Positions 23,945 through 33,546 of a stretch of DNA of 64,000 nucleotides are shown in pieces. Every line of letters starts with the position of its first letter. The stretch's first letter is position 1. The stretch spans positions 372,001-436,000 of the forward strand of contig JAFCDQ010000001.1 of NCBI GenBank assembly GCA_017609645.1, read 5' to 3'. The DNA comes from Candidatus Woesearchaeota archaeon (GTDB taxonomy: Archaea > Nanobdellota > Nanobdellia > Woesearchaeales > ARS49). Below the pieces are notes generated by a model. That model made no database searches and was not told the DNA's origin. It saw only the letters and a list, made by a program, of their open reading frames with translations. The position numbers and the translations under genes were made by a program.

Positions 23945-24973
23945 ATGAGAGGATTTACTGCAATAGACTTGATGTATATGCTGAAAGAACTACAGCAATT
24001 AGTAGGCGGCAGAATGGACAAAATATACCAAATGGATGATGAGCTTTACATCAATATCTATGTAACAAATGAAGGCAAAAAATTATTGCGTGTGAAGCAG
24101 GATAAATTATGGTTAACTAAGAATAAACCGGAATTTGAAGAACTGCCGCACTTTGCAGAAACCTTACGAAGACATATTGATAATGCCCGCATTAGAGAAA
24201 TAAAACAAATAGGATCTGAAAGAATTCTTGAGATTACTTTGCAAAAAGAAGAAACATACAAACTTTATATTGAACTTTTCAGCACAGGAAATATTGTTTT
24301 AGAGAAAGAAGACAAAATAATTGCCGCACTGCATGAACGAAAATGGAAAGACAGAGAAATCAGAAGAGGACGACCGTATAAACTGCCTCCAGAAATGAAT
24401 GATGTATTTGCAATAACAAAAGAAAAAGTTAAAGAAGCATTGAAAGAAGAAAAAGCTGCAAAAGCAACAGCAAAACTAGGATTGGGAAAAGACTATGCCT
24501 TTGAAATATGCACCAGAGCAGGGATTCCTTTAGATCAAATAAATGCAGATGCTGATAGATTGATGAAGTCAATAAAAGAGATATTAACATCTGAAATTAA
24601 TCCTCAAGTATATTATGAAGACGATAAAGCAGTAGATGCAACACCAATGCCATTTATCAGCAAAAAACAAAAAAACATCTCTACAAAAACATTTTCTGCA
24701 GCAGTAGATTTAATTGAAGAAAAACCAGTCAAAAAAGATAAAACCTTGGTTGAGACTGACAAAACAGCAAAAATAATCAAACTGCAGGAAAAACAAATCA
24801 AAGAAATAAAAGAAAAAGCAGCAAAAGAACAAAGAAAAGGCGAGTTGATATACGAAAAATATCAAGAATTGAAAGAAATTCTTGAAAAGATCAAAAATAA
24901 AGAAGAACTGCCTGAGAATGTAACCATAGACTGGGAAAGAAAAAAAGTAAAGATTAAATTAGAAGATAAGTAA
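23945..24973 (+). CDS. RqcH/NEMF-like NFACT-N protein lacking the NFACT-R domain
   Basis: 342 residues where archaeal RqcH is about 600-670. The NFACT-N domain (1-130, starting Thr-Ala-Ile-Asp-Leu) recognises peptidyl-tRNA on stalled 50S subunits. The helix-hairpin-helix region (150-200) and coiled coil (255-325) are present. The protein ends at Ile-Asp-Trp-Glu-Arg-Lys-Lys-Val, just where NFACT-R would begin. No remnant of NFACT-R follows; an unrelated gene starts 33 bases on. It may still bind stalled ribosomes, or the missing domain may be encoded elsewhere. Confidence 0.85.
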   Translation: MRGFTAIDLMYMLKELQQLVGGRMDKIYQMDDELYINIYVTNEGKKLLRVKQDKLWLTKNKPEFEELPHFAETLRRHIDNARIREIKQIGSERILEITLQKEETYKLYIELFSTGNIVLEKEDKIIAALHERKWKDREIRRGRPYKLPPEMNDVFAITKEKVKEALKEEKAAKATAKLGLGKDYAFEICTRAGIPLDQINADADRLMKSIKEILTSEINPQVYYEDDKAVDATPMPFISKKQKNISTKTFSAAVDLIEEKPVKKDKTLVETDKTAKIIKLQEKQIKEIKEKAAKEQRKGELIYEKYQELKEILEKIKNKEELPENVTIDWERKKVKIKLEDK

Positions 24974-25005
24974 CATTTAAATAAACAAATCGAATTCTTA
25001 TTTTT

Positions 25006-25416
25006 ATGGAAAAAGAAAAAAAAGATGAAAAATCAGTTCTAGACGGAGATCTTGACAAAGCAGGAGTTGACTCAGAAGAGCCTTTTAAAGAAGATAAAGA
25101 ACAAGAAGAAAACACAGAAGAAAAATCAAGAAAAGACAACATGGGCGATGAAACAGCAGACGTGTATTCAGAAGGCGGCAGAGAAGATGCTGTTGAAAAT
25201 GATGCAATCTCTCCTGCAGAAGAAGGATTTACAGAAGGAGCAGAAGGACAAGAACAAAAAGGAACAAGAGGAGACTGTGCTACGTGCGGCAAACCTTTAG
25301 GTGATAGAGAAGAAGGCGTTGTTGAGAGAGAAATAAACGGAGAAAAAGTACAGTTTTGCTGTGAAGAATGCGCTAAAAATTATGAATCACTCCCTCCTGA
25401 AGCAAAAGGAGAATGA
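25006..25416 (+). CDS. Acidic protein with C-terminal TRASH-like zinc finger
   Basis: 136 residues. The first 85 are low-complexity and strongly acidic. The end has Cys-Ala-Thr-Cys-Gly-Lys (about 92-97) and Phe-Cys-Cys-Glu-Glu-Cys-Ala (about 117-123), a TRASH/MYM-type zinc or metal-binding finger. A TATA ATTTAAATAA lies 26 bases before the start. Its stop overlaps the trm1 start (ATGA), so it is co-translated with a tRNA-modifying enzyme. Function unknown. Confidence 0.7.
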   Translation: MEKEKKDEKSVLDGDLDKAGVDSEEPFKEDKEQEENTEEKSRKDNMGDETADVYSEGGREDAVENDAISPAEEGFTEGAEGQEQKGTRGDCATCGKPLGDREEGVVEREINGEKVQFCCEECAKNYESLPPEAKGE

Positions 25417-26591
25417 ACAAAGAAGAGAACTGTATTCTTGAAGTAAAACAGCGAAAAGTTGTTTCAAAAGAGATGGAAGTATTTTATAATCCGGTCATGA
25501 AACTAAACAGAGATTTATCTATTATTTTATTAAAATCCTGGAAAAAGAAAAATCTAAGAATAGCAGATATGATGGCAGGCTCAGGGGTTAGAGCAATTAG
25601 ATTTCTACAAGAACTGTCTGCTAAGAAAATAGAGACTATTTGGTGCAATGATTTATCAGAAAAAGCATACAAGTCAATAAAAGCACATTTTAAACTAAAC
25701 AAAATAAAAACAAAAAAAGTTGAAATAACAAAAGAAGAAGCAAATATAGGTCTTCTTAGAAGAAAAGGATTTGATTATTTAGAAGTTGACCCTTTTGGCA
25801 CACCAAATCCATTTCTGGATTCATCTATTAAGAGATTATCAAGAGAAGGAATCTTAGCTGTTACAGCCACAGATACTAGCGCATTAAGCGGCACTTATCC
25901 CAAAGCATGCCAAAAAAAATACTGGGCAATTCCATTAAAAAATTCTTTTATGCATGAAACAGCACTGCGAATTTTGATAAGAAAAGTGCAATTAATCGGA
26001 ATACAATATGAAAAACCATTAATTCCCATATTTTGCTATGCGAGCGACCATTACGTTCGGTTGTATTTTAAACTAGAGAAAAGCAAGACAAAAGTCGAAG
26101 AAATAATCAAGCAGCATAAATATTTGCTCTGGAATAAAGAAACATTTGAAATAAACACTTCTGATACTCAAAAAAGCATACCTGCAATCGAGGTTGCGGG
26201 TCTTTACTTTTTTGGTCGAAATCATCTCAGGAAACTCAAAACTACAGTTGTGAGAGGATTTCATTTTCCTGAAAAAGATTTTGAAATAGCAGGTCCTTTA
26301 TGGATTGGAAAATTATATGATTCTGCATTAGTGAAAAAAATGTATAAAAATTCTGAACAATATAAAGAAGCAAAAAAATTACTAGAGTTGATATTAGAAG
26401 AACTCAAAGTAAATATGATGGGTAGTTATGATGTACATAAACTAAGCAAAAAACTAAGAAAAAGCGCTCCTGCAATGGCCGTCTTATTTGAAAAAATACA
26501 AAAAAAAGGATATAAAGTTGTAAGAACACATACAAACAGAACAGCAATAAAAACAAACATGCCAATTAACGACGTACTGCGGTTACTTTAG
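25413..26591 (+). CDS. trm1: tRNA (guanine-26-N2)-dimethyltransferase Trm1
   Basis: 392 residues, full length. It dimethylates G26 of tRNA using SAM. The start has Phe-Tyr-Asn-Pro-Val-Met-x-x-Asn-Arg-Asp, motif I is Asp-Met-Met-Ala-Gly-Ser-Gly-Val-Arg-Ala-Ile-Arg (about 51-62), and the catalytic Asp-Pro-Phe-Gly-Thr-Pro is at about 128-133. The 3' end overlaps the converging FKBP gene by 26 bases. Confidence 0.95.
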   Translation: MNKEENCILEVKQRKVVSKEMEVFYNPVMKLNRDLSIILLKSWKKKNLRIADMMAGSGVRAIRFLQELSAKKIETIWCNDLSEKAYKSIKAHFKLNKIKTKKVEITKEEANIGLLRRKGFDYLEVDPFGTPNPFLDSSIKRLSREGILAVTATDTSALSGTYPKACQKKYWAIPLKNSFMHETALRILIRKVQLIGIQYEKPLIPIFCYASDHYVRLYFKLEKSKTKVEEIIKQHKYLLWNKETFEINTSDTQKSIPAIEVAGLYFFGRNHLRKLKTTVVRGFHFPEKDFEIAGPLWIGKLYDSALVKKMYKNSEQYKEAKKLLELILEELKVNMMGSYDVHKLSKKLRKSAPAMAVLFEKIQKKGYKVVRTHTNRTAIKTNMPINDVLRLL

Positions 26592-27576
26592 TTTTTTTAG
26601 GAATAGATTTTTCTCTAACTTCCTTCACATCAGGAATTCTCTCAAGAAGTTTTGCTTCTAAGGTAAGCCACTTATCATTAATATTATCAGTTCTAAAAAG
26701 CTTAAATTGATCTTCTGCAATATCAACAATCTTAAACTTTCCAGGCATCTTAACCATACCTGCGCCAAAGAAATAATCAATCATATCACCTTCTTTAGGA
26801 TTATAACGAATATTTATCTTTTCATCAGTAGTTGAAACTTCAGCTAATCCAAACTCTGTTTCATAAATCTTTTTTTCAGGCGTATGCTTAAATTGAATAA
26901 CTTTTTCAAAAATAGCATCTACAACAACAGGCCAGGCAACATCCTTAAGCTTGATTTTATCTCTTTCTTTAATAACAGGATCTCCGACTGCATTATTTTC
27001 AGTTATCTCAACGATCTTAAAACTCCAAGGATAATCAGGATTAGAAACAGTTTTACCAACAACAGGCTCTTCATTAAACAATTTCTGAAAAGACTTCAAA
27101 GGCAAACCTTGATAACGCGGAATAGCAAAATAAAGATTACTTTCCTTGTCTCTGTTAATCTTAACATAAAGTTCTTTTTCAGTAGGAGCAATATCAACAG
27201 TCTTTTCTTCACCAACTTTCCAGCCAATCACGGCCTTGTCAAAAACCTTTTCCTTTAGCTTATCGCTATTCCCAAGAATAAAAGAATAATGCCCTTTAAC
27301 ATAATTAGTAATATTATACTGCTTAGCAAGTTCAGGATTATTAGTATCAACAACTTCACCAGTCTTTTTGATCTTCAATACATAATCCATAGACAAAAGA
27401 TCTCCAAATTTAGTCAAGTTCTCATCTTTGAGATTTTCTTCATCACTAATTACAGTTTCATCAATCAATTTAGTTTCAGTCTTATCAATAGGAACATCTT
27501 TCTTGAATGGATATTTAAACAAAAGAACTATGATTATTATTATTACAACCAGTAAAACAAATCTTTTCAGCCTCAT
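26566..27576 (-). CDS. Membrane-anchored SlyD-like FKBP prolyl isomerase
   Basis: 336 residues. An N-terminal membrane helix (5-23) places the rest outside the cell. The FKBP core (about 58-190) has 'Leu-Ser-Met-Asp-Tyr-Val-Leu' and the Lys-Ala-Val-Ile-Gly-Trp-Lys-Val-Gly-Glu core strand, with an insert-in-flap chaperone part as in SlyD, then a C-terminal domain of about 120 residues. It probably aids folding of exported proteins. Its start overlaps the aEF-1beta stop (ATGA). Confidence 0.8.
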   Translation of the reverse strand: MRLKRFVLLVVIIIIIVLLFKYPFKKDVPIDKTETKLIDETVISDEENLKDENLTKFGDLLSMDYVLKIKKTGEVVDTNNPELAKQYNITNYVKGHYSFILGNSDKLKEKVFDKAVIGWKVGEEKTVDIAPTEKELYVKINRDKESNLYFAIPRYQGLPLKSFQKLFNEEPVVGKTVSNPDYPWSFKIVEITENNAVGDPVIKERDKIKLKDVAWPVVVDAIFEKVIQFKHTPEKKIYETEFGLAEVSTTDEKINIRYNPKEGDMIDYFFGAGMVKMPGKFKIVDIAEDQFKLFRTDNINDKWLTLEAKLLERIPDVKEVREKSIPKKTKVTAVRR

Positions 27577-27866
27577 CCTATGATCCTTCTCACATCTTTA
27601 ACTTCAACAGATTTGACATTTTCAATCTTAGCCAAATCTTGTTCAAGATTTTCAGTACCGCCAATGCTCTCATCCAAAATAACCTTGACATCAAGAGCCT
27701 TAAGACCAAAAGCAACCTCGACTATTTCACTTTTGAAATCACTATCTAACTTAAAATCATCACCTGCAAAAATTGTTACTAATTCTTTCACTTTAACTTC
27801 AACAGCAGACAAATCTGTATCAGGAGATTCTGCCATTATATTAAAAGTAACAATAACCTTTGCCAT
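27573..27866 (-). CDS. Elongation factor aEF-1beta
   Basis: 97 residues, the usual size, from ATG 27866; a longer upstream reading of the frame overlaps the Zn-ribbon gene and is not credible. The Met-Ala-Lys-Val-Ile-Val-Thr start and the Asp-Val-Lys-Val...Ser-Val-Glu-Val-x-Asp-Val-Arg-Arg end are typical. It exchanges GDP for GTP on aEF-1alpha. Located two bases after the Zn-ribbon gene, an arrangement seen widely in archaea. Confidence 0.93.
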   Translation of the reverse strand: MAKVIVTFNIMAESPDTDLSAVEVKVKELVTIFAGDDFKLDSDFKSEIVEVAFGLKALDVKVILDESIGGTENLEQDLAKIENVKSVEVKDVRRIIG

Positions 27867-27867
27867 T

Positions 27868-28038
27868 TTAATTAGGGCCCTCAAAACCGCAATTAGGACA
27901 TTTATACTTGGCAACAATCTTTCTGCAAAGCTCACATCTAACTATTTCATACTTGCCGCATTTAGGGCAAAGAAACTTTGCAACACCTCTAGAGCCTTTC
28001 AAAGGCTTTTTACATGAAGTACAAATCAGTTCTGTCAT
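27868..28038 (-). CDS. Zn-ribbon RNA-binding protein (COG2888-type)
   Basis: 56 residues with eight Cys in four pairs: Cys-Thr-Ser-Cys (6-9), Cys-Pro-Lys-Cys (24-27), Cys-Glu-Leu-Cys (35-38) and Cys-Pro-Asn-Cys (47-50), giving two zinc ribbons. This small archaeal family is predicted to work in translation and is commonly next to aEF-1beta, as here. First gene of the Zn-ribbon/aEF-1beta/FKBP operon. Confidence 0.9.
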   Translation of the reverse strand: MTELICTSCKKPLKGSRGVAKFLCPKCGKYEIVRCELCRKIVAKYKCPNCGFEGPN

Positions 28039-28160
28039 TTTCAACTAAAACTTAGGAGTTCCTTATAAAAAGCTTATGGTTTGAATGTCAATTACACTTT
28101 ATGAAATCCACTTTTAAGTAGTTACTTGTTTTTGGTAAAAACTTAAAAAAAGAAGATATA

Positions 28161-28169
28161 TTTATAAAT
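28161..28169 (+). promoter_or_regulatory. TATA box for the giant coiled-coil gene
   Basis: TTTATAAAT is centred about 33 bases before the GTG start at 28198; AAGGGG lies just upstream of that GTG. Confidence 0.5.
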
Positions 28170-28197
28170 GAAAAGATACTAAAATACCCTAAAAGGG

Positions 28198-31100
28198 GTG
28201 GTTCGAATAGCTAAAGGGCAAGCCGAAAAAACGAAAAAAAAGCCTAAAACATTGAAGTCTCAAGATTCGGAACTAAAAAAGAAAATAAAAGAAAAGAGAC
28301 GGATATTGAGACGGTTGGATAGATTAGCTTCTAAAATCATTTCTAAAGCTGAAAAAGAGAAAAAAAACACAGAACTACAAAAAAAAGCTGCAGAACAAGA
28401 AAAAAACAGCTTAATAAGACAAAAACAATCACTTGATAAAAAAGTAAGACAAGTTCTAAAATTAATCAAAAAAGAAAAAAGATTCACCGCAGAGATAGCG
28501 CTGCAGGAAAAGATAATAAATGACTTAAGCACAAAAAGAACTGCAACAGAAAGTGAAGTAAGAAAATTAGTTGAAACAAGAACAAACTTGAAAAAAGAAG
28601 TAAAAGGAGTAGTAACTCAAATACAAAACAAACAAAAAGACATAACAAAAACAAAAACAATAATACAAAAGAAATTTGACGAAGTCGTAGAGAAAGGCAA
28701 AGCTGCAACAGATATGATGGCAGAAGCCAAAACTGAAAGACAGAAAGCAGAAAAATTAAAAGACAGACAAAAAGAAATCAAAAAATTAGAAAAAACTATT
28801 TTCAAAAAGATAGAAAAAGAGAAAAAAGAATTAGAAAATTTACTGCAAAACAGACAAGACCTGGAAAAACTCAAACAAGAACAAAACAAAGAATTAAAAG
28901 TTCTCCAAAGCAAGAGGAGATCTGCAGAATTAGATGCTAACCAGTTTCTAAATTTAAGCAAAAAAGCAAAAAATGAATTAACAGACATTCTTAACAAAGT
29001 TAACGCCAAAAAGAAAGAACTAGAAACTTTGACAAAAGGTAAAAGAGCAAAATTAATATTACAAAAAGAAAAAACAATAGATAGAAAAGAAAAAGAATTG
29101 GCAGAATTTGCTTCAAAACTTGAAAGCAAGCTAAAAGAGTATAAGAAAGTAAACCAAGAGATAGATGGCATGCAAAAACTTTTGGGACAACAAAAATCCC
29201 AAATAACGCAAAACAAGAAAATATCACAGATGCTCAAAGACCAAATAACTCTTAGAACAAATAAATTTGAAAAAATAAAGAACGAAAAAGTAGAAAGATT
29301 TGACAAACTAGCAAAGCTTGATGCTGAAATAAAGAAAAAACAAAAAGCAGCAAAAGATGTCCAGAATCTTCTAAAGACAAATGTAGACAAGCTGCAAAAA
29401 CTAAAAGACTTGGCAATAGTATTCGACAAGCAAGTTGATAATAAAGAAAATGAAGCAAAAAAGTTTGTGCAGCTGGCTAATGAGAAGAAAGATGAAATAA
29501 AACAAATCTCTTATCGATTTGAACAAGCAAGGAAAAAACGAGATACAATCAAAAAACTTGCTTTGACAGAGAAAAACCTTGCTGAGAGTATAAAGCAACT
29601 TGAAGGTAAAAAGAAAGACTTTTTGAGTTATTTTATAGAACAGGAAAAGAGGTTACAAAGATCCAAAAAACAACTGAATGCTACTACTTCGGACCTTGCG
29701 ACAAGAAGAAAAGAAATCTCTGAAGTTAAAGTTTCACAAAAACAATATTCTCCTCAACTTAAAAAAATAAAAGAATTAGAGCAATACAAGCAAAAACTCA
29801 TTAAAGATATCCCTGCATTAGTCAACAAGTACAACAAATTCACAATATTATTAGAAAAAAGTGAAAAAAGAGTCCTTGAAGCAGAAAAAACTCTTGTTGG
29901 GCAAAATAAGATGCTTTACGCGCATAAACGACTAATACAAGTGACAGAAGACAAGATAAGACAGTTAAAAGAAGATGAAAAACAAGCATTTCAATCTTCA
30001 AATGATGCCAGGAAATCATATAGAACTGTAGGAGAGAATGTCCTAAAATTAACACAAGATGTCAAAGAATTAAGCAGAATCAAAAATGTCTTAACAACAG
30101 AGAGTATTAGGTTAGAAAACAGAAACAAAAATCTAAAGAAAGCTTTACTGGGATTGGATAATAAGGAAAAAGACATTAAACAAAGAGACCAAAACAGCTT
30201 GAAATTATTAAAACAAAGAGAAGAAGCAATTGCTGTGATCAAGGAAAAAGAAAAAATTGCTGAAGAAATCAAGAATAAATTAGCAAGTCATAAGGATATA
30301 CTGCTTAAATTAGACCAAAAAGCAAAAGAGATAAAACAAAAAGAAAATAATCTTCAAAATTTTGAAAAAGGTCTGCTAGACAAAGAAAAAGCATTATTAG
30401 CAACAGCAAAAGATATTTCTGCAAAAGAACAAAGAGTAAGTCAAATGGATGCAATGACAGAAAATCTGAAAAAAGAAAAAGAGTCTATGACTGAGTATAT
30501 ACAAATGCTAAAAGAAGAAGAACAAAAACGAGAAGAAGAATGGAGCCAGAAAAAAGAAGAACTTGCCCTGCATAAAAAACAAATTGAGCATCACAAAGCA
30601 GCGCTGGAAAAAGTAGCAGGCGGAGATTTAAGACAATTAGAAGAAAAAGAAGAAGAAATATCCAATATTCTAAGGGCTGTTGAAAAAGATAAAAGAGCTT
30701 TAGTGGGTGAGCAGCAAAGTATTGTGCAACAAATAAAAAGTCTAGACAAAGTAAAGCAAAAAATCGATGCTGGCCAACAAAAATTAGACCAGCAAGCAAA
30801 ATCACAAACTCAAACACAAAAACAATTACAACAGAAAGAAAGTGTGCTGAGAAAGGGAATGGAAGATCTGAGAAAAGCAAAAATACCATTAGAGAAGGAA
30901 CGCCGAGAACTAGACAAATCCAAATCAATCATACAACAAGCAAATGCGTTGAAAAAAGAAATGGGCTCCTTAGAACAGAGAAAGACTATGTTAGAAAGAC
31001 AAATTGCTAAAGTAGAAGCAAGAACCATTGGTGCAGAAGTTGAAACAAGAATGCGAAGTAGAGTGCTGCAAGACAAAGCCACAACATTAGGCAAAAAAGA

Positions 31101-31434
31101 AAAAACACTTGAAAGAGAGTTCAAACAATTAATGGAAGAAAAAGGAAAAGTAAGTGATTTAGAAAAGAGAAAAGAAAAAGCATTCAAAGATTATTTGAGA
31201 ACTGAATTAAAGAAAACAAAAAAAATAACTGAAAAGAAAGAAGCATATCCTGACGTTAAAGCGATGCTGGAAGAAGCTCAGGACCTGCTTTCACAAGGAA
31301 AAATAAATGATGCTGTCAGGAAAGCAGCAGAGATAGAATTATTTCTAGGCAAAATCAAAAATACTGAAGAAAAAAGACCTTTAGAATATGACTTAAAAGA
31401 GCTAAAAACAAGCATCAAAATAGAGATGTTGTGA
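28198..31434 (+). CDS. Giant coiled-coil protein (1078 residues)
   Basis: GTG start. Almost the whole protein is a Lys/Glu/Gln/Leu coiled coil from residue 20 to about 1010 with few breaks. A basic head (1-20) and a small TPR-like helical end (about 1020-1078, Ala-Met-Leu-Glu-Glu-Ala-Gln-Asp-Leu) complete it. There are no Walker motifs or hinge, so it is not an SMC or Rad50 ATPase, and no signal or membrane helix. A filament, spacer or scaffold in the cytoplasm is the likely role; cell-shape or division functions are speculation. Confidence 0.6.
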   Translation: MVRIAKGQAEKTKKKPKTLKSQDSELKKKIKEKRRILRRLDRLASKIISKAEKEKKNTELQKKAAEQEKNSLIRQKQSLDKKVRQVLKLIKKEKRFTAEIALQEKIINDLSTKRTATESEVRKLVETRTNLKKEVKGVVTQIQNKQKDITKTKTIIQKKFDEVVEKGKAATDMMAEAKTERQKAEKLKDRQKEIKKLEKTIFKKIEKEKKELENLLQNRQDLEKLKQEQNKELKVLQSKRRSAELDANQFLNLSKKAKNELTDILNKVNAKKKELETLTKGKRAKLILQKEKTIDRKEKELAEFASKLESKLKEYKKVNQEIDGMQKLLGQQKSQITQNKKISQMLKDQITLRTNKFEKIKNEKVERFDKLAKLDAEIKKKQKAAKDVQNLLKTNVDKLQKLKDLAIVFDKQVDNKENEAKKFVQLANEKKDEIKQISYRFEQARKKRDTIKKLALTEKNLAESIKQLEGKKKDFLSYFIEQEKRLQRSKKQLNATTSDLATRRKEISEVKVSQKQYSPQLKKIKELEQYKQKLIKDIPALVNKYNKFTILLEKSEKRVLEAEKTLVGQNKMLYAHKRLIQVTEDKIRQLKEDEKQAFQSSNDARKSYRTVGENVLKLTQDVKELSRIKNVLTTESIRLENRNKNLKKALLGLDNKEKDIKQRDQNSLKLLKQREEAIAVIKEKEKIAEEIKNKLASHKDILLKLDQKAKEIKQKENNLQNFEKGLLDKEKALLATAKDISAKEQRVSQMDAMTENLKKEKESMTEYIQMLKEEEQKREEEWSQKKEELALHKKQIEHHKAALEKVAGGDLRQLEEKEEEISNILRAVEKDKRALVGEQQSIVQQIKSLDKVKQKIDAGQQKLDQQAKSQTQTQKQLQQKESVLRKGMEDLRKAKIPLEKERRELDKSKSIIQQANALKKEMGSLEQRKTMLERQIAKVEARTIGAEVETRMRSRVLQDKATTLGKKEKTLEREFKQLMEEKGKVSDLEKRKEKAFKDYLRTELKKTKKITEKKEAYPDVKAMLEEAQDLLSQGKINDAVRKAAEIELFLGKIKNTEEKRPLEYDLKELKTSIKIEML

Positions 31435-31500
31435 TTCTTTATTTTTATTTCTGACTTGGGGTTATAAAACTATTTAAAAAAATAGATTTAATACATTTTT

Positions 31501-33537
31501 ATGTCTGAGAATGCGCGAAACCAGATTTCTGAAGCAATACTAAACATAGGTCATAGCATCGATATTGAAAAAGGAATACCTTGGGGAGTTGGAAAAAGAA
31601 TGCCAGTATACTTCGATTTCAGAAGTTTTTTAGGAAATTATGAGTTAAGACAATTAGCAGTGAATACATTAGTAGAATTAGTCGAAAAACATGAGTCAAG
31701 ACAAGATGAATTGAAACAGAAAGGGTTCTTAGAAGAGGAAGATAGATATGATTTAGTAACAGGTCTGCCAACAGCAGGATTTGCTTTTGCTGCCGGCGTA
31801 GCTGATAAACTAGCATTACCATTAGTTCTTTTACATGAAGATAAAACTTATATTTTTGAAAATATAGCTTCACTTAAAACTGGTAAAGTTCAATTTGATG
31901 CAATAGCAAGCACAAGCCCTTTAGCAATACCTTTTGGAGTCAAAACAGCAGATGAACTGCAACTTCCTTTTATTTATGTAAGAAAAGAAAAAAAAGGATA
32001 TGGATTAAATAAATTAATAGAGGGTTTGCCAGAAAATAATGCACATATCAAAAAAGTTATGTTAATTGATTATTTTATAAAAGACAGTTATTTAGATTCT
32101 GCTATAGAAACTTTAGAAAATGCTGGAATAATAGTAGAGAATTTTATCACAGAAAATATAGCAAATAGATTAATAATAGAGGATGACTCTTCGTTAGAAA
32201 AAAAAATTTTGCTTTTTATCGATGATTTAATAAGCACAGGAGAGAAACAAGTTGGCGACATAAGAAACTACAGAAACAAAGGGGCTATAGTTAACCAGAT
32301 CTATGTGCTGCTTGATTATGGTTTTAAAAAAACAAATGCTTTATTTGAACCAAGAGAAGAAATAGACACAGAAGAAATAGACACAGAAGAAATAGATGCG
32401 GTAGATAAAAAGAAAACAAAGAATTTTTACCAAGGTTGTGAAATAAAATTTGTAAAAAGATACCAAGACGTCTTAGACAAATTAAGAGGAAAAGGAATCT
32501 CTGATGAAATAATTTGTGAAATTTTCACGTGGAGAGAAGATCATCAAAATTGGTATGAAAATAAAAGGAAGGAGGAATTAAAAATGGGAAATAATCCAAC
32601 AATAGGACAACACCTAGACGAAACAACAGGGTATAGTGACCTTGATTTGCAAAAAGTTGTTTTAATAACGTCAGGAAAATCATTGACACCGTATTTTGTA
32701 AATGCAGAAAAATTGTGCAGAGATCAAAACATCTCTAAATTTCTGAACGAAAATGAAAACAATGCAGCTGCAATTATTGAGCATGCTCAAAAATTAACAC
32801 AAGAACACCCTGAATTTGAAAAAGATATTGAAATAATGGCTGAAAACGTTGCAGAATTGCTCAAGAAAGGAAAAGGAAGGGAATTAGCAATTTCTGGAGG
32901 CCTGAGACGAGATCTGATCTTTTCAGGACCAATCGCAAGGCGTTTGAGTCTGGCGCATATAGCATTGTATAAACAAGATGAAGGACAAGGAATATATGAT
33001 GATAAAGTAGAGATAATACATCCTACTGGAGAAGTAGAACTAGTTAATGAAAACATACCTTTTTACGTAGTTCATGTAGCTGATTTGATGACAAAAGGTT
33101 CAAGTTCTTACAGCATAGACGAAGTAACACAAAGAAAAGTTGGCTGGATTCCGATGCTAAGAGAAAGAAAAGCAACAGTCAATGATTTCGTAGTTGCTGT
33201 GACAAGATTACAAGGAGGGGAGACAACACTTGAAGCACAAGGAGTGACTCTCCATTCTTTTGTTGAAATAAATAAAGAGTATTTGGATGTGCATTCAAAC
33301 CAACCAGAAATAGCAGCAGCATATGCTGAAAGTGAAAGAAAATGGACCGAGAATTATTTAAAAGAGCATGGCGTAGAAATTTTAGTGCCGTATTTCAAAG
33401 AAGGTCAGAAAAAACTTAAAAGAGCGCAGAGTTTTATGAAGTTATATAAGGGATTTTTAGAAGAGTCTGGATTAATGGAACAATTAGACGAAGCAGTTTA
33501 CCAAGAGTATGGTAAGTCATTAAATGAAATAATTTGA
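31501..33537 (+). CDS. pyrE: Tandem-fused orotate phosphoribosyltransferase
   Basis: 678 residues, about three times one OPRT. Both halves have a PRTase fold. The first holds the PRPP loop Phe-Ile-Asp-Asp-Leu-Ile-Ser-Thr-Gly (about 238-246). The second (from about 375) has a degenerate equivalent, Val-Ala-Asp-Leu-Met-Thr-Lys-Gly-Ser-Ser, near 524. An acidic triple repeat Glu-Ile-Asp-Thr-Glu links them. OPRT joins orotate and PRPP to give OMP. One half probably catalyses and the other may be structural. It starts the pyrimidine cluster, with a leaderless-type TATA at 31471. Confidence 0.82.
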   Translation: MSENARNQISEAILNIGHSIDIEKGIPWGVGKRMPVYFDFRSFLGNYELRQLAVNTLVELVEKHESRQDELKQKGFLEEEDRYDLVTGLPTAGFAFAAGVADKLALPLVLLHEDKTYIFENIASLKTGKVQFDAIASTSPLAIPFGVKTADELQLPFIYVRKEKKGYGLNKLIEGLPENNAHIKKVMLIDYFIKDSYLDSAIETLENAGIIVENFITENIANRLIIEDDSSLEKKILLFIDDLISTGEKQVGDIRNYRNKGAIVNQIYVLLDYGFKKTNALFEPREEIDTEEIDTEEIDAVDKKKTKNFYQGCEIKFVKRYQDVLDKLRGKGISDEIICEIFTWREDHQNWYENKRKEELKMGNNPTIGQHLDETTGYSDLDLQKVVLITSGKSLTPYFVNAEKLCRDQNISKFLNENENNAAAIIEHAQKLTQEHPEFEKDIEIMAENVAELLKKGKGRELAISGGLRRDLIFSGPIARRLSLAHIALYKQDEGQGIYDDKVEIIHPTGEVELVNENIPFYVVHVADLMTKGSSSYSIDEVTQRKVGWIPMLRERKATVNDFVVAVTRLQGGETTLEAQGVTLHSFVEINKEYLDVHSNQPEIAAAYAESERKWTENYLKEHGVEILVPYFKEGQKKLKRAQSFMKLYKGFLEESGLMEQLDEAVYQEYGKSLNEII

Positions 33538-33546
33538 GGTGGGAAA

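Noticed and set aside
28260-31187. Several long minus-strand frames under the coiled-coil gene
   Set aside because: Their Phe/Leu/Ser-rich products are the complement of Lys/Glu-rich codons, with no domains.
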